Below are positions 1 to 11,100 of a stretch of 64,000 nucleotides of DNA, in pieces. A program made the position numbers and the translations under genes. Numbering within the stretch: position 1 is the first letter of the stretch; every line of letters begins with the position of its first letter. This DNA comes from Bursaphelenchus xylophilus (taxonomy: Eukaryota > Nematoda > Chromadorea > Rhabditida > Aphelenchoididae), in NCBI GenBank assembly GCA_904066235.2, contig CAJFCV020000001.1:62001-126000 (forward strand). Direction: 5' to 3'. The notes below the pieces were generated by a model that saw nothing but the letters and a program-made list of their open reading frames with translations, was not told the DNA's origin and ran no database searches.

Positions 1-761
1 CCACGTTTTTCCAATCTTTTTCAGATTTTCAACTTCCAGATGATATTACTTTAGACGAATTCTGAATTGAGTTTAAAAAAAAGTAAGATAACGATTTATA
101 CAAAGACATGTATGAATGAATTCTTTAATGGTTTATTCTTGGATATCTTTTGTTCCCAATGGAAATAAGGATGGGTTTCTCTTATTGTAAATCTGAATGT
201 TCTTCCTGGCGCAGAAGACGACACAGACAGGATGTCAATGCACTCTTTGAGCACAAAAAAGTAAAAATCACAAAAAATGAGAATCATTTTCGAAATCAGC
301 ACCGTCGATTACATCTATTCCCAGTATTTCCTCAAAAACTTACTGCAAATATTGTTTTACACTACTACTTAATTTATTTTACTAGTAAAGTTACTTATTC
401 ATCAATCTTTACTAATTCCGTGCTTTATTTTTACAAAATTATGCTTTCTGGGAGAAAATATTTTCTTTTCTGGGAGAAAATAGCATTTTTTTCATAATTC
501 TCTTTTCTGGGGAAAAATATTTTCTTTCTGGGAGAAAATATATTTTTTCTGGGAGAAAATAGGAGTTTTTCTATAATGCTCTTTTCTGGGGAAAAATATT
601 TTTAATTCTGGGCGAAAATATTTTTCCCTTAAATTAGGCCGTCTGAGGTTGGATAGTGAAATTTGATGTGATTTTAAGTTGGTTTCGCGTTTGAATGTTG
701 AGCTCTAAGGTTTAAACAGATTTGATATGATATTTGCCTACTAATTCTTACAATTTAGATA
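1..761. other. Upstream AT-rich stretch with no gene seen
   Basis: No convincing coding region is seen. The overlapping ORFs on both strands have no splice context and low-complexity translations. The stretch carries an interspersed repeat at about 438-625, listed separately, and ends in a TTTAG acceptor-like site at about 757 just before the first gene. It may hold that gene's promoter. Confidence 0.5.
438..625. repeat. Imperfect tandem repeat, unit TTCTGGGAGAAAATATT
   Basis: At least six copies of a TTCTGGGAGAAAATA-like unit occur with variants (TCTGGGGAAAAATATT, TCTGGGCGAAAATA). They also form a longer higher-order period: the segment with 'ATAATTCTCTTTTCTGGGG' near 496 recurs as 'ATAATGCTCTTTTCTGGGG' near 574. 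This is a degenerate minisatellite upstream of the first gene. Confidence 0.8.
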
Positions 762-1061
762 ATGGAAAAGCGCAAACCGACCTCGTCTGCATCTACAACT
801 TCATCCCTCCTTCAGCGAACACTCCTCCCCTTCAGGCAGCGGTTCTTCAATAAACCCAAGAAAGAGGTACGCCAGTTGCAACGAGAGAGCATCAGAGCCA
901 GTATTCGAAGGACAAAGAAGGTCAACCCCGCAATGATGTACAAAATCGTCGAAGATGATCAAAAGAGCAAGGAAAATGAAGAAATTCAGCCGAATATGGA
1001 ACGAAACATGCTCAGAAGAAGCGTCAGACGTCTCAAGAAAGCAATTATAGATAGATCCTAG
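762..1061 (+). CDS. Unrecognised small basic protein (99 aa)
   Basis: This is a single open exon starting at ATG 762, directly after a TTTAG acceptor-like site (about 757). The message could therefore be trans-spliced or have an upstream 5' exon. The protein is strongly basic with Ser/Thr at the N-terminus, clusters such as FFNKPKKEV and RASIRRTKKV, and a C-terminal RRSVRRLKKAI segment, suggesting nucleic-acid binding or nuclear location (inference). No signal peptide or membrane segment is seen. The next gene starts about 300 bp downstream on the same strand, a spacing compatible with a nematode operon but unproven. I recognise no family. Confidence 0.55.
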   Translation: MEKRKPTSSASTTSSLLQRTLLPFRQRFFNKPKKEVRQLQRESIRASIRRTKKVNPAMMYKIVEDDQKSKENEEIQPNMERNMLRRSVRRLKKAIIDRS

Positions 1062-1362
1062 ATAGAATTAACCATTGTTGTTTATAACTCCCGTTATTTG
1101 TACATAGTTTTACTAGCAAACACCACCAGTTTAATATTATAATATAAAGTGATTGTTATTAATGATTGATCTCGGAGAATTATCTGTCAAACCTCGTCTT
1201 TATTGAGAATAAACTGATTAGCTCGTTGCAACGCGTTGGCCAATTCGGTGCAAGATTTCGAGAGTGATGGATCGGGAGGAGGGTGACGCTGTCCCACCGC
1301 GAAAACAACGAACGCCGCAAAACTGCTTGGCATTTCGTATTTTTCCCTCCAAAATTATTTCG

Positions 1363-3046
1363 ATGCGTCAAAACAATTTCGACCGAGAATTGGATAAAAT
1401 GGCGAATGCCGGGGAGTTTTTGGAAGCCCGACAGGCAATAAAAGGACTAACGAAACGACCTGAGGAGCTGATCAAGTTTCTAAATGGACAACCATCAAGA
1501 TTGTGAGTGATTTCGGCATTTTTTATTATCTTTTTTTTAGAGATAATGTGCAAAATGAAGCAACTATTATTGCCATGGAATGTATCCGAAAGTTCTACAG
1601 GAATCTCAGGGTGAGTTTTGATATTATGTTGATGCTGTTTTTACTTTAGAGAGAGATTACAGTTAACGATGGAGTTCTGGTGGACAAATCTGACTGCCTA
1701 AGGTTCTTTGAACACGATCCTGAAGAGACATGCGATCATCTGGTCAAGCGTCATGGTAAGTTAGGTTTTCTCTTCGAATTTGTTGTTTTAGTCGACGAGT
1801 ATTTGGGCATTGAGAAGAAAATGAAGAAGAAGTTCAAAAACTCCAATAAGAAGAAAAAGAAGAAGGTTAAGAGCCCGGAATTAGTTAGTGAAGACAGTGA
1901 AGGAACCTTGAATGAAAGTAGCGTGACGATAACAATCAGTGAACTCGAAGAAAACGACGAACCATCTACATCAAGCAGTAGTCAAAGTCGAAGTGCAAAA
2001 CAGAATGCCAGAGTCCGGCGTCAGGTTTGTTTTCAGCCTATGAGTGTTCTCATTTTGTTTAGAACCTATTGAAACAACGAGAGGAACCGTTTTCGCCTTC
2101 CGAGGCTTCAAAACCGTATGCTAATGATGATCCACCTCATCAAGATGAGGAAAATGTTAAATATCAAAGGCCAGCGGTTCACCAGGTCGATAGATCATGT
2201 AGCCCCATAGGAGATGATGAGTTGTTTCAAGGACGACGAGGATTTCACAGTCCTGCCGTGGTTTCGCAGGAAGAAAAGCAAATTCGGCCAGCTGGAGAGA
2301 GGACACTCGAACTTCATTCGATTGAAGTCCAAACCGAAGTGGAAAGAGTAAAATATGTCCTTATATCCAAACAATATTGAATTTAATTGCAGATAGATGC
2401 CTATACGATCACCTCGCATCAATCCGTCCAGGCGTCGCTGCAAGGAACGCCGAATTCGTCCGAGTTCTCCTCTTCGAAGACCAGCTCCTCCATATTCTCC
2501 TCCGAACATTCAGTCGGACAGATATCGCTGAGTCGTATTAGATCAACGCGTTTTAATATTCTGACAGTTGGAAGAGATGGGAACGTTCATGCGAACGGGC
2601 CTTCTCACTTTGCAACTCCAAAATTGGCCGGACGAAGAATCAGCGAGTTGATTAGTAACGTAGGTCGCAAAAATGGGGCGTTCTGGGTGTTGTAGGGATT
2701 GGAAGCGAATTAGAAAAAACAGAAATACGTATCGAATTTGGTGTTCGTTTTTTTAATTTGCGAAGACGAGTAAATGTTATAGGAATCAACACGCACGCGA
2801 ACAGTAGAACCTAACTTAAATCTCCACCTTCAAAGCCACACGGAATCACCTCTTGTGGTTCAAGAAGAGTCGATTCGAAGCGACTCGGAACGACGGCCAA
2901 GGATCGTCGACTTTGATCAAAATAATGATAATATAGAAGAATTCATAGAACGCCAAATGGAAGAAATGCGCGTTTCCAGCAAAGAGGACGAGGATGAAGA
3001 CCTAAGCACTCTAAATCAAGTCTCTCCCCTTCCGACGACGGGATAA
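1363..3046 (+). CDS. Unrecognised seven-exon protein with Lys-rich tract (454 aa model)
   Basis: Exons 1363-1502, 1541-1610, 1650-1755, 1792-2024, 2063-2347, 2393-2659 and 2783-3046 join in frame through introns with good GT/AG ends, giving 454 aa. An ATG at 1267 could extend the N-terminus. The first ~100 residues look folded and helical (segments LEARQAIKGL and IIAMECIRKFYRN). Next comes a Lys-rich stretch with six consecutive lysines, a likely nuclear localisation signal, then a long Ser/Glu-rich disordered region. The C-terminus is acidic (KEDEDEDLS). This is most likely a nuclear regulatory or scaffold protein by composition only. No named domain was recognised. Confidence 0.7.
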
Positions 3047-5870
3047 TTTGACCTTGTTTTAGTCTCAAAATGTCTTGGGTAGTTGAGTTCAATGACAATT
3101 GCGGCATATATCAATATAATCAATGTAACTCGTGTTTAAGTCTCACTCGTTGGAATTCATAGCTGAATTTGATGTACGTCTCGCAATGGCTCTTATTATG
3201 ATCATATCATTACATGAACAAAATTAAATCAGAATCAAATAAATAACTGATTTGAATGTCAAAGTTGAGAATCAAACCTTGTGTTCTCAAGCCTTATCTT
3301 TTCCATTCTGTTTCTATGGAGATTGAAATTTATGTAATTTTGGCAATGGTTCATAACGGGCACACCAAAATGGATTTTTGTAAGTGTAAAATTTTGGTAC
3401 AACTGTAAATTTAAAAAAGTGTCATGTTGAAGAAACAATTTTGCAGACTGAGCTTTTGACAACCTTATTCGGTCAAAATTTATAGGTTTTCAGAATTACA
3501 CTTTTTTTAAAAAAATGTGGGCTTTCGTACTTTTTTGATTAGGTTTTTTTTACAAAGAAATGAGGGTGTCTGTGACATTCGAACGGGTTCTCGAAGTCCG
3601 TTTTGGACTGCCCATTATGGTTCTAGTCGTTATGGGCGGACACGGTAATTTTATAATCAAAACATTTCGATTTTTTTATGGATTTCCAAAAACTTATTTG
3701 ACATTAAATGCCGGCAAAATTTGAGGATGAAACTCTTGTTGCTGTGAAATAAACATTTTTAGGGGAAAAATTTTTAATAAAGGGCAATATGACAACCTGA
3801 AACAAAACAAACAATCGTTATCAGTAAAAAGAGTCAATTTTGCATCAGACCCTGAGAAATAAAGAGTCGGAAACGCCTCGGGGATTACAATCTTTTTGAT
3901 GACTAATCTTCGGGACGAATTTGTTTTATGATTTTTTTTAAATTCAAAATTTTTTTTTATTTCTTTTCATTGAAGATGAATATTGATGAGCAAATTTGCA
4001 ATAGTTTGAAAAAAATATTAGTTTATTTAAATCTGTATTCAAAAATAAAAACTTTTTTGATTACTTTAACATTAAAAAATCAACTCGTCCTTGGAAGATA
4101 TGCCTTCGACTTCTTCCGATGAAACTTTGAAGGTCAAATGGTTCATTCTTTTTTAGAGAAAGTCGAACGAATATTCTTCGCCATTTCTTTCGGAGGTTCA
4201 TTTGTATGATCACTCGGAAAAATTTGTATTTTCCAAAAAAATCTTTTTCCTTGAACAAAGAAATTCTGGTCAAATTTGGCTGAAAATTTTTTGAAGTTTT
4301 CTTCAAAAAATATATTCGCGTCATCAAAAACAACATACTTTTTTCTCTCGCCGACTCTCATCGTTTGTATGTCCGTGGAAAATGAATTTTTAATGTCTTG
4401 ACTCTCGTTGAAAAATGATTGCTAAAACTTTCAGAGATAGGTGGTGCCCATTTTGAGATTGAGAGAGAAAACTTTAGTCAATTCATGAATGTTTGTTCGC
4501 TAAATATGCAAGTAAAGAACCGAAGAAACGTTTCATAATTGGAAGAGGGATTTTTTGATGTGGGAAAGCTTGATTTTCCAAAAGAAAAAACCTTGGTCGG
4601 AAAAAACAATTTTTCCGACCTGCCCCGTCTTTAGCCTGTGGCGAAAAGGAAAAATTATCTGTTTTGAGAGTGGGTCAGGTCACGGAATTTTTTCCTATCG
4701 GAAAATCGAACTACCCCACATCAAAATGTTCGTCTTAAGAAACGGTTTCCAGTTCTGTGATTGCTTATTTAGCCAACAAAGAGCTTATGAATTGACTACA
4801 GTTTTCTCTCAAAGTCTCCAAATAGGCCCCACCAATCCCTCCACGTTTTCGCAATCATGTTTTGACGAGAGCCAAGGTATTAAAATTTAATTTTCCACAG
4901 AGACTATAAAAATCTATGAGGGTCCGAGGAAAAAGAAGTCTTATTGTTAGTTATTTTTTGAACATAGAAATAATGAGTTGACAGTTCATGTAAACAGTTC
5001 ATAAATCTCAACTTTCAATTGAATTTCGAGAGCCACTTGACTTGAAAAAACGAACGGCAAGTTGCTCTTTGACCTGTTTTCGAATACCAAAGTATGTCTA
5101 TAACACAATTCTCTCGTTTTATTTTGATGATTGTTTGTGCAGCCATGTTGTTTCGGAGCGTATTTTTGTTCAATCTGCACTTTAAACCAGATTTTTTCGG
5201 GTTTTGCGGTTATTTTTTGCGCTTTAGATTCATATTTATTGTTCGGGTAATGCTTTTCTTCCGGCGTAAAACAATGACGTTTTACTGAACTTTTATGGTG
5301 AAATTTACTATGATTTATTTTTTGATTTCGAAAAACTAGGATCGAAAATATTGGGCTTCCACTTCTTTCTGCGGTTTCTTCTGTTTATAATAAATTTCGC
5401 TCCAAATAAAGCCGGCGGAAGCAAAAAGAACGTAAATATTCTCCCTCTTTTTTGTGCCGTTTTGTCCGGCGGCCTTTTCGAATGACGTCATTGGAGAGGG
5501 AAGCCCGGACGTTTTCTCTTTCTCTTTTTTAATTCGACAAGAAGGGAGTGGGGGACAACCGTGAACGTTGAAAATTTCTTCAACTGAAATTTTCAACTCT
5601 CCTTTGACGACATTTTTAAGGTTGAAAAAGGGGAGATTTCTTCTCTTTTCGGACTTATTTGTGAGTTAAAACCATTTTTTATCGAGTTTTGCTCAATTTT
5701 GGCTCTGTTTGTGCCCTAAATACTTTCTGTTTTATTTGTCGTATCGCCTTATGTACGTTTTGTTTGCCCTCTAATATTTTACAGTGATTTTCTGTTCTAT
5801 CAAAAGGTTTTTTTTGCACTTCCGGGCCTATTTGACAAATTGTTACTTTTTTATTTTTTCAAATTTTCAT
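3047..5870. other. Long intergenic stretch with no gene recognised
   Basis: This AT-rich sequence has scattered open frames on both strands, but none has splice support or a recognisable translation. Short internal similarities such as GGGAAAAATTTTT tracts are frequent. The part just before 5880 probably contains the promoter and 5' UTR of the PAQR gene. Confidence 0.5.
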
Positions 5871-5880
5871 TTTGTTTTCA

Positions 5881-5892
5881 GATGCGGTGGTG
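5881..5892 (+). promoter_or_regulatory. Minimal upstream ORF in the PAQR gene leader
   Basis: A strong acceptor (TTTTGTTTTCAG, ending at 5880) is followed immediately by ATG CGG TGG TGA. This three-codon upstream ORF lies 55 bp before the main ATG at 5947. If the message begins at this acceptor (trans-splicing or a 5' UTR intron), the uORF would be the first AUG met by ribosomes. Confidence 0.45.
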
Positions 5893-5946
5893 ACCTTGGT
5901 TCTCCATTCTCTACGATTTCTTTGTCGTTGTTGTAGAGCAACTACG

Positions 5947-7766
5947 ATGACCGCCGAGATTCGGACTCGTCAGCGGCCAGTGGAAAGTAATGGAGTCAAG
6001 ACGGAGGAAAATGTGGAAGAACCGGCAGAGATTTCGCCGCATGAAACGAACTGTGGTGTGATTAAGTGAGTTTTGAATCGAAATTTAATGTCCTCAGTTT
6101 TTTTCTCGCATTCTTTTGAGCCTGATATTTTCCTGTTTGACTTTTTCCAGTCCGTATATGAATGCTCGAGCGAAGCCCGGCCAAGCCTACGAGCCAACCC
6201 GCCTCGAGCATGTGGCTAACACGCTTACGCACGGGATTGCCATTGTTCCGTCGTTGCTGATCACTAGGGTTTTGATCGAAGCTGCCTATCGGGACCTACA
6301 ACAACATCTGATGGTAATTTATGGCTTCTTCACCACTGTAAGTAGGACTTTTTTACGTTGAAAATTTTAATTTTGGTCGAAGAATGCGGTTTTTATATTG
6401 GAAATTGGCGAATTGGCCTGGCGGATGAGGTGACTCAAAGTTCAATTTTTGGGTCAACTGTTCCCAGGTCTTTGTGTACCGTGGGCTGAACACGGAAAAT
6501 CGCATACTGATGTTTTTCAGCTCCTTTTCACCGCATCCACCACATACCATCTTGGAGAATTGCTTTTCCGGCCGGAAAAACGCACTTTGCGATATTACCT
6601 GCACATCACGGACAGAGCCGTAATATACTTCTTTATTGCGGCTTCAGCCACGCCTTGGCTGACTCTAAGACATCCGGAGACCACCGGCACAACTCTCAAA
6701 TGGGTGGTTTGGGCATTTGCAATGTTTGGAATCGGTTATCAACTGAAGTACCATGAGAAATACAAGACGGTGGAGACCTGCTTGTACGCAGTGGTTGCTT
6801 CGTTACCATATGTGGGGATCCTCACAATGCACGACCGGAATGGAATGCCTCTGATGGTGGCGGGAGGATTGGTTTACGCGATGGGAGCAGTGTTCTTCAA
6901 ATTGGATGGAATCGTCCCTTTCGCACATGCTATCTGGCACATGCATGTGGTTGCAGGTAAGAGTTTCGCTTGATTTGGGCTTGAAGTTTAGATTTCTATG
7001 GACGGTGTAGGTGTAGCGCAAAATTTATTGAGGTGGCCGTGGCATTTTTAGTTTTGGTTCTAAATTTTTTTCTCGAGGGGGCCGAGCCTAAAATTTCCAG
7101 ACCTAAAAATCGACGCTTCTCGGGTCTACAACAGTTTGGGTCAGCTCAAAATCAATCGATACGGGTAGGGCAGGTGGACACCCAAAAAAGGGTTGTGGGA
7201 AGTGCTTACGCAGCCTGGCAAAGCCGTTGCATGATCGGCGGAGACTTGGCGAAGACTTGCAATATGGCCACGTTTTTTCTAATTTTAGCTATTACTTACG
7301 TTAGCTTTATTTACCCTAAGTAACATATAAAAGACCAAAATTTGCGGCAAAAAACTAAGATCCGTAACTTTTATCCAGATATTATTGATGTGAGTACATG
7401 CAAAATACCTCAAAATAGGTTATAAACTATCCTAGGATCCGACCAATCTTATTATTTTTATTAACTAAGCCTTCTCCCAGTCTCTCCTATGCGTAGAACC
7501 ATGAACCGACGCGATCCATAGTATCGCTGACACGAAAAGTCGTAGCGCCAGAAAACTCTGCCCGGTCTTTTTCGAAATTTCCGAAGCCCGATCTAAAATC
7601 TGGGCGTTGCTGGTCAAATTTTTCGCTTTTTAAAAAATCTTATTCGATTTGTTTTTTACTTTTTTCATCTGCTTTTTCAGGAGCTTCCATTCATACGTAC
7701 GCAGTGTACGCATCTCTGTTGGGCCCGGACCGACTCAACCCATTGCCAGATGTTGAGTTTGATTAG
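5947..7766 (+). CDS. PAQR family membrane protein, MMD (PAQR10/11)-like, 275 aa
   Basis: Four exons (5947-6065, 6151-6337, 6521-6956, 7681-7766) give 275 aa. The protein matches the monocyte-to-macrophage-differentiation branch of the PAQR/hemolysin-III family, seven-helix proteins of Golgi or other internal membranes. Family landmarks are visible: YEPTRLEHVANTLTHG before helix 1, S-x3-H in FTASTTYH, Asp in HITDRAVIYFFIAAS, YHEKYKTVE, and H-x3-H in PFAHAIWHMH. These Ser/His/Asp/His residues are the presumed metal site of the CREST superfamily, so the enzyme-like core is intact. The short C-terminus (PLPDVEFD) is acidic. Intron 3 (6957-7680) carries a dispersed repeat copy. Confidence 0.93.
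7085..7575 (-). repeat. Dispersed repeat family A, longest copy, in PAQR intron 3
   Basis: Read on the minus strand it contains GTCAGCGATACTATGGATCG, then TATTTTGAGGTATTTTGCA, ATGTTACTTAGGGTAAA and CCAACGGCTTTGCCAGGC-like segments. These recur in the same order in other copies near 11.05, 13.7, 20.05, 21.45, 24.75, 25.7-26.3 and 33.56 kb. No clear terminal inverted repeats or target duplications were found, so the class is undetermined. Confidence 0.75.
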
Positions 7767-8115
7767 TGAATTCCAATGCTTTTGCATTTTTAGCCGAGTC
7801 TTTCCAAAGTTCAGTATTGATTTTGTTGGGTGTACAGCGGATTTCTAAAGATAGGTTAGGTATTTCATTCTTTTTCGTATTTGTAATCTAGTTTTTATTT
7901 TCAGAGATTCTGTTTATTATCGTAATTTTTGGGTATAATTTATGGTATTTGCTATAAAACGGGTGAAATAAACAGCTAATTTTGTAATACAAATGTAATT
8001 TTTAATCCCATGAGGTGTCATGCTATTTGGAATATTTATTAAAAAATAATACGAATTTTTCGGAAAAAAACTGGGATTGGATGGGGCTTTTTGTACAAAT
8101 AGGTGGTGTACTTTG

Positions 8116-11100
8116 TCAGCAAAGGACTCGATCCATGGCCACGTAAAACTTTTCCACATCACTGGCATCGCGGATCTGCCAAACTGCCAGGTTTAGCTGA
8201 AATTTCAGATTTTTTTCAGTTTACGGTACAAATTGAAGGGAAATAAATGTTATATGTCCCAAGATTTTCTTTACGTTTTCCTTGCCTGGATACGTCGACA
8301 ATTGGGGAAAATGAAATAATTTTTTGGCTAGCTAAAACCATACGTCGCTATCTTTGAAATGAAGATTTTTAGAATGAACTAACGAAGTATGGGTTTGCCT
8401 AGCCAAAAAAGCGGTCCGATTTTGCCTACAGTGGGTGACCTGATCCAGTGGCAAAAAACGTACCATTTTGCATCCGGGAAGTATCAAAAAATGTAGCAAA
8501 ATGCCTCCCCCTTCAAGTGAAAAAACTTCGTTTTGAAGGCGCGCCCTTTCCCCCACAAAAAGAGCGGGCGCGCTTTTGAAATCGGAGTTTTTTCACTTGG
8601 AGAGGGAGGCATTCTGCCACATTTTTGATACTTCCCGGATGCAAAATGGTACGTTTTTTGCCATTGGATCAGGTCCTCCACTATACGTACAAACTTACGG
8701 CTTTGGCGGTCTGAACAGTCTCCGGATTGGCCGTAATGATGACAATCGGCTCCTTCTTGAACTTCTGAATAACCTTCTCCAGGACGACGGCTCTGTCATT
8801 CCTCGCGGCGCTGTAGATGTTCTCCACTGCTACCAATTCCGCCGCTCTGTTCAACAAGAGCCGCGCCAAACTGCAAGGCAGCGTTTCACGGCCAACAACA
8901 ACGTTCGTATAGAGTGTTGAGGGGGTGGACCGTTCGATGGCGAGCTTCAGGCATTTTTTGTAACATCTGCGCGTGTCCATGGCCTCGATGGAATCGAACC
9001 AACTCAACATTAACTTCGCGTCGTCTCCTAATAGGCCTGGAATGTGTTTGTAAGTGATAAAATCGATGGGTTTCTTTCGAATGAAAGGGCCCAAGACGTT
9101 GCGCTTATTGGCAGATTTACTGGAAATCCTGATGATCTCAAAAGTGCCTAAGCCTGTCATCAATTCCGAAAAAAAAAATCTGCGGAAAGTGTTCATCGAT
9201 TTCTGGGCGCTCAACTAAGATATTGAAAAAAAATCATTCTGCAGGATAAAGAAGTAGATGGGTAAAACTCTTCGCGGGATTTCTCAGGACACTATACTTC
9301 TCCTGTAAACTTGCGCTAGGTTCCCGAAAAAATCCGGCCTACAGTTTTCCACAGTATGGTCATCAATAAAAGCAAAACTCACCGGAGATATTGGCTCGAT
9401 ATTGATTATAAATCCGTTTCATATTCTGCTGCTTCTGCGCAATTTTCTAAAACAAAACGTGTCAAGAAATTTCCAATCTTCCTCACTTTCAAATTATCGA
9501 CCGCCGCTGCATTCGAACTGGTCGAACTCTGGACTTGGCTCGAACTTAACTCGCTCGACTTGTCCTCGCTGCTGTTGAAGCTGTCCGTGGAATTGTTGTA
9601 GAGTGAACCGGTCTCGTTGAAAATATCCTCCAAGGGCCCGTCTTCAATGTTTATATGATCGTATTCTTGGGCTTCGTAGCTGGTCAGGTCGAAGTAGCCC
9701 TTGAGCAATTGTTCGATTAAGTGAGTCAGCTGGGTTTGAACGGTCGGAGGGATTAAGTGGGTGTTGCAGAGTTCGTCGAGCTCCCAGATGAACACTCGTT
9801 TGTAGTTTTGCTGGATTTCCGCCGGAACTAAGGGCTTCTTCCGTTTTCGAGTCTCTGAAAACATGGGGGTTTTAAAACAGTTCTCAACTTCTCATTGTCA
9901 CCGTCGGCCTTCATGGTAACGATTTCAATGCTGGATTCGATCTTACAATTCTACTTGGAAAAATTTTTTTGCGCAGGTTTTGCTTGACAAGGAAAGTACT
10001 TTTATGGGGGCTCCTACTTTTTGACCGGACATATCTCAAAAAATCAGAAAAAATGTGGTGATCAAGGATATATATTATAAATCTTAGCTGCCCATTTTAG
10101 GTCTTTAGGGGTTAAAACTCAATCGGAAGTTGACTTAAAGTCCTATATGAACCCCTTTTCGCTTAATTTTTCACAGGTTTACAATTTTTATTTTGACTTA
10201 AAATGATGTTTATTGAGTTTCTAAGACGTAATAAATCAGTATTGGCACAAAAATTTATTTTTCCGACTTTCATCTTCAAAAAAAGTTGATTCGGCCCAAA
10301 AGGGAAATCGAACCCGTGCGGCGTTCCCCCTCTCGATTCCCAGACTACGGCACTAGCCACTCGGCCACACCGCTCTCTTCCGAAGGAAGAGACCGAATGC
10401 GCTTTTTATCGTTTCGAATGCCTGCATCTTTTGATTTTTGAAACCATCTTTTGATGATGTCTTTGGCAGTTTTGTCCGAAGAAATTCTTTTTTTTGGAAG
10501 CATTAAAAAGGCCGCATTTTTGGCAACTTTTAAAATCGTGGTAAATCTCGCATATATCCAACCAAAAATTATTCTAAATTTGTGCCAAGTTTCACCAAAA
10601 TACATGCGTCGCGAGTGGAATACTTCCACTGTAAACACATATCTGCTGACTTATAATATAAGTAATATATATAATTTAAAAAAATCTTACTGCTTTTCTC
10701 GGATTTGTTGGTGGTTGAAGTGACCGTCGGATCAAACGGTTGAGTTGTTGAATTGGGACTCAAGTTCATCGAAACCGGAAAGGCATTTGTTGACATCAGA
10801 TTCCTCTGAAATATCAAATTGGCAAGAGTCCTTGTTTTACACTTGAGGCTCAAAAAACACAACCTTACTCGGTAGTTTTGCTGAATAGTGGAGATGGGGC
10901 TGGTCCGGCTTGTGGATGTGTTCAAGTAGGGCATGCCATAACCAGTGTAATTGTAGTCGAATGATGTTGGGTACGACGTTCCTAGAATTCAAATTCAACA
11001 CTAGTTTTGGCTCAACAGGGAATCTTGGAAAAATTCAAATCTAAAGAAAGGCGCAACGACTTTTGTGTCAGCAATAGTTTGGGGTCAACGATACTATGGA

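Noticed and set aside
4555..4890. 111-codon plus-strand ORF
   Set aside because: No start or splice context, no recognisable domain, in an otherwise gene-free AT-rich stretch.
7033..7323. ORF in PAQR intron 3 ending YVSFIYPK
   Set aside because: It lies wholly in the family A repeat; the related ORF at 24695-24907 is the same repeat read the same way. Not a gene.
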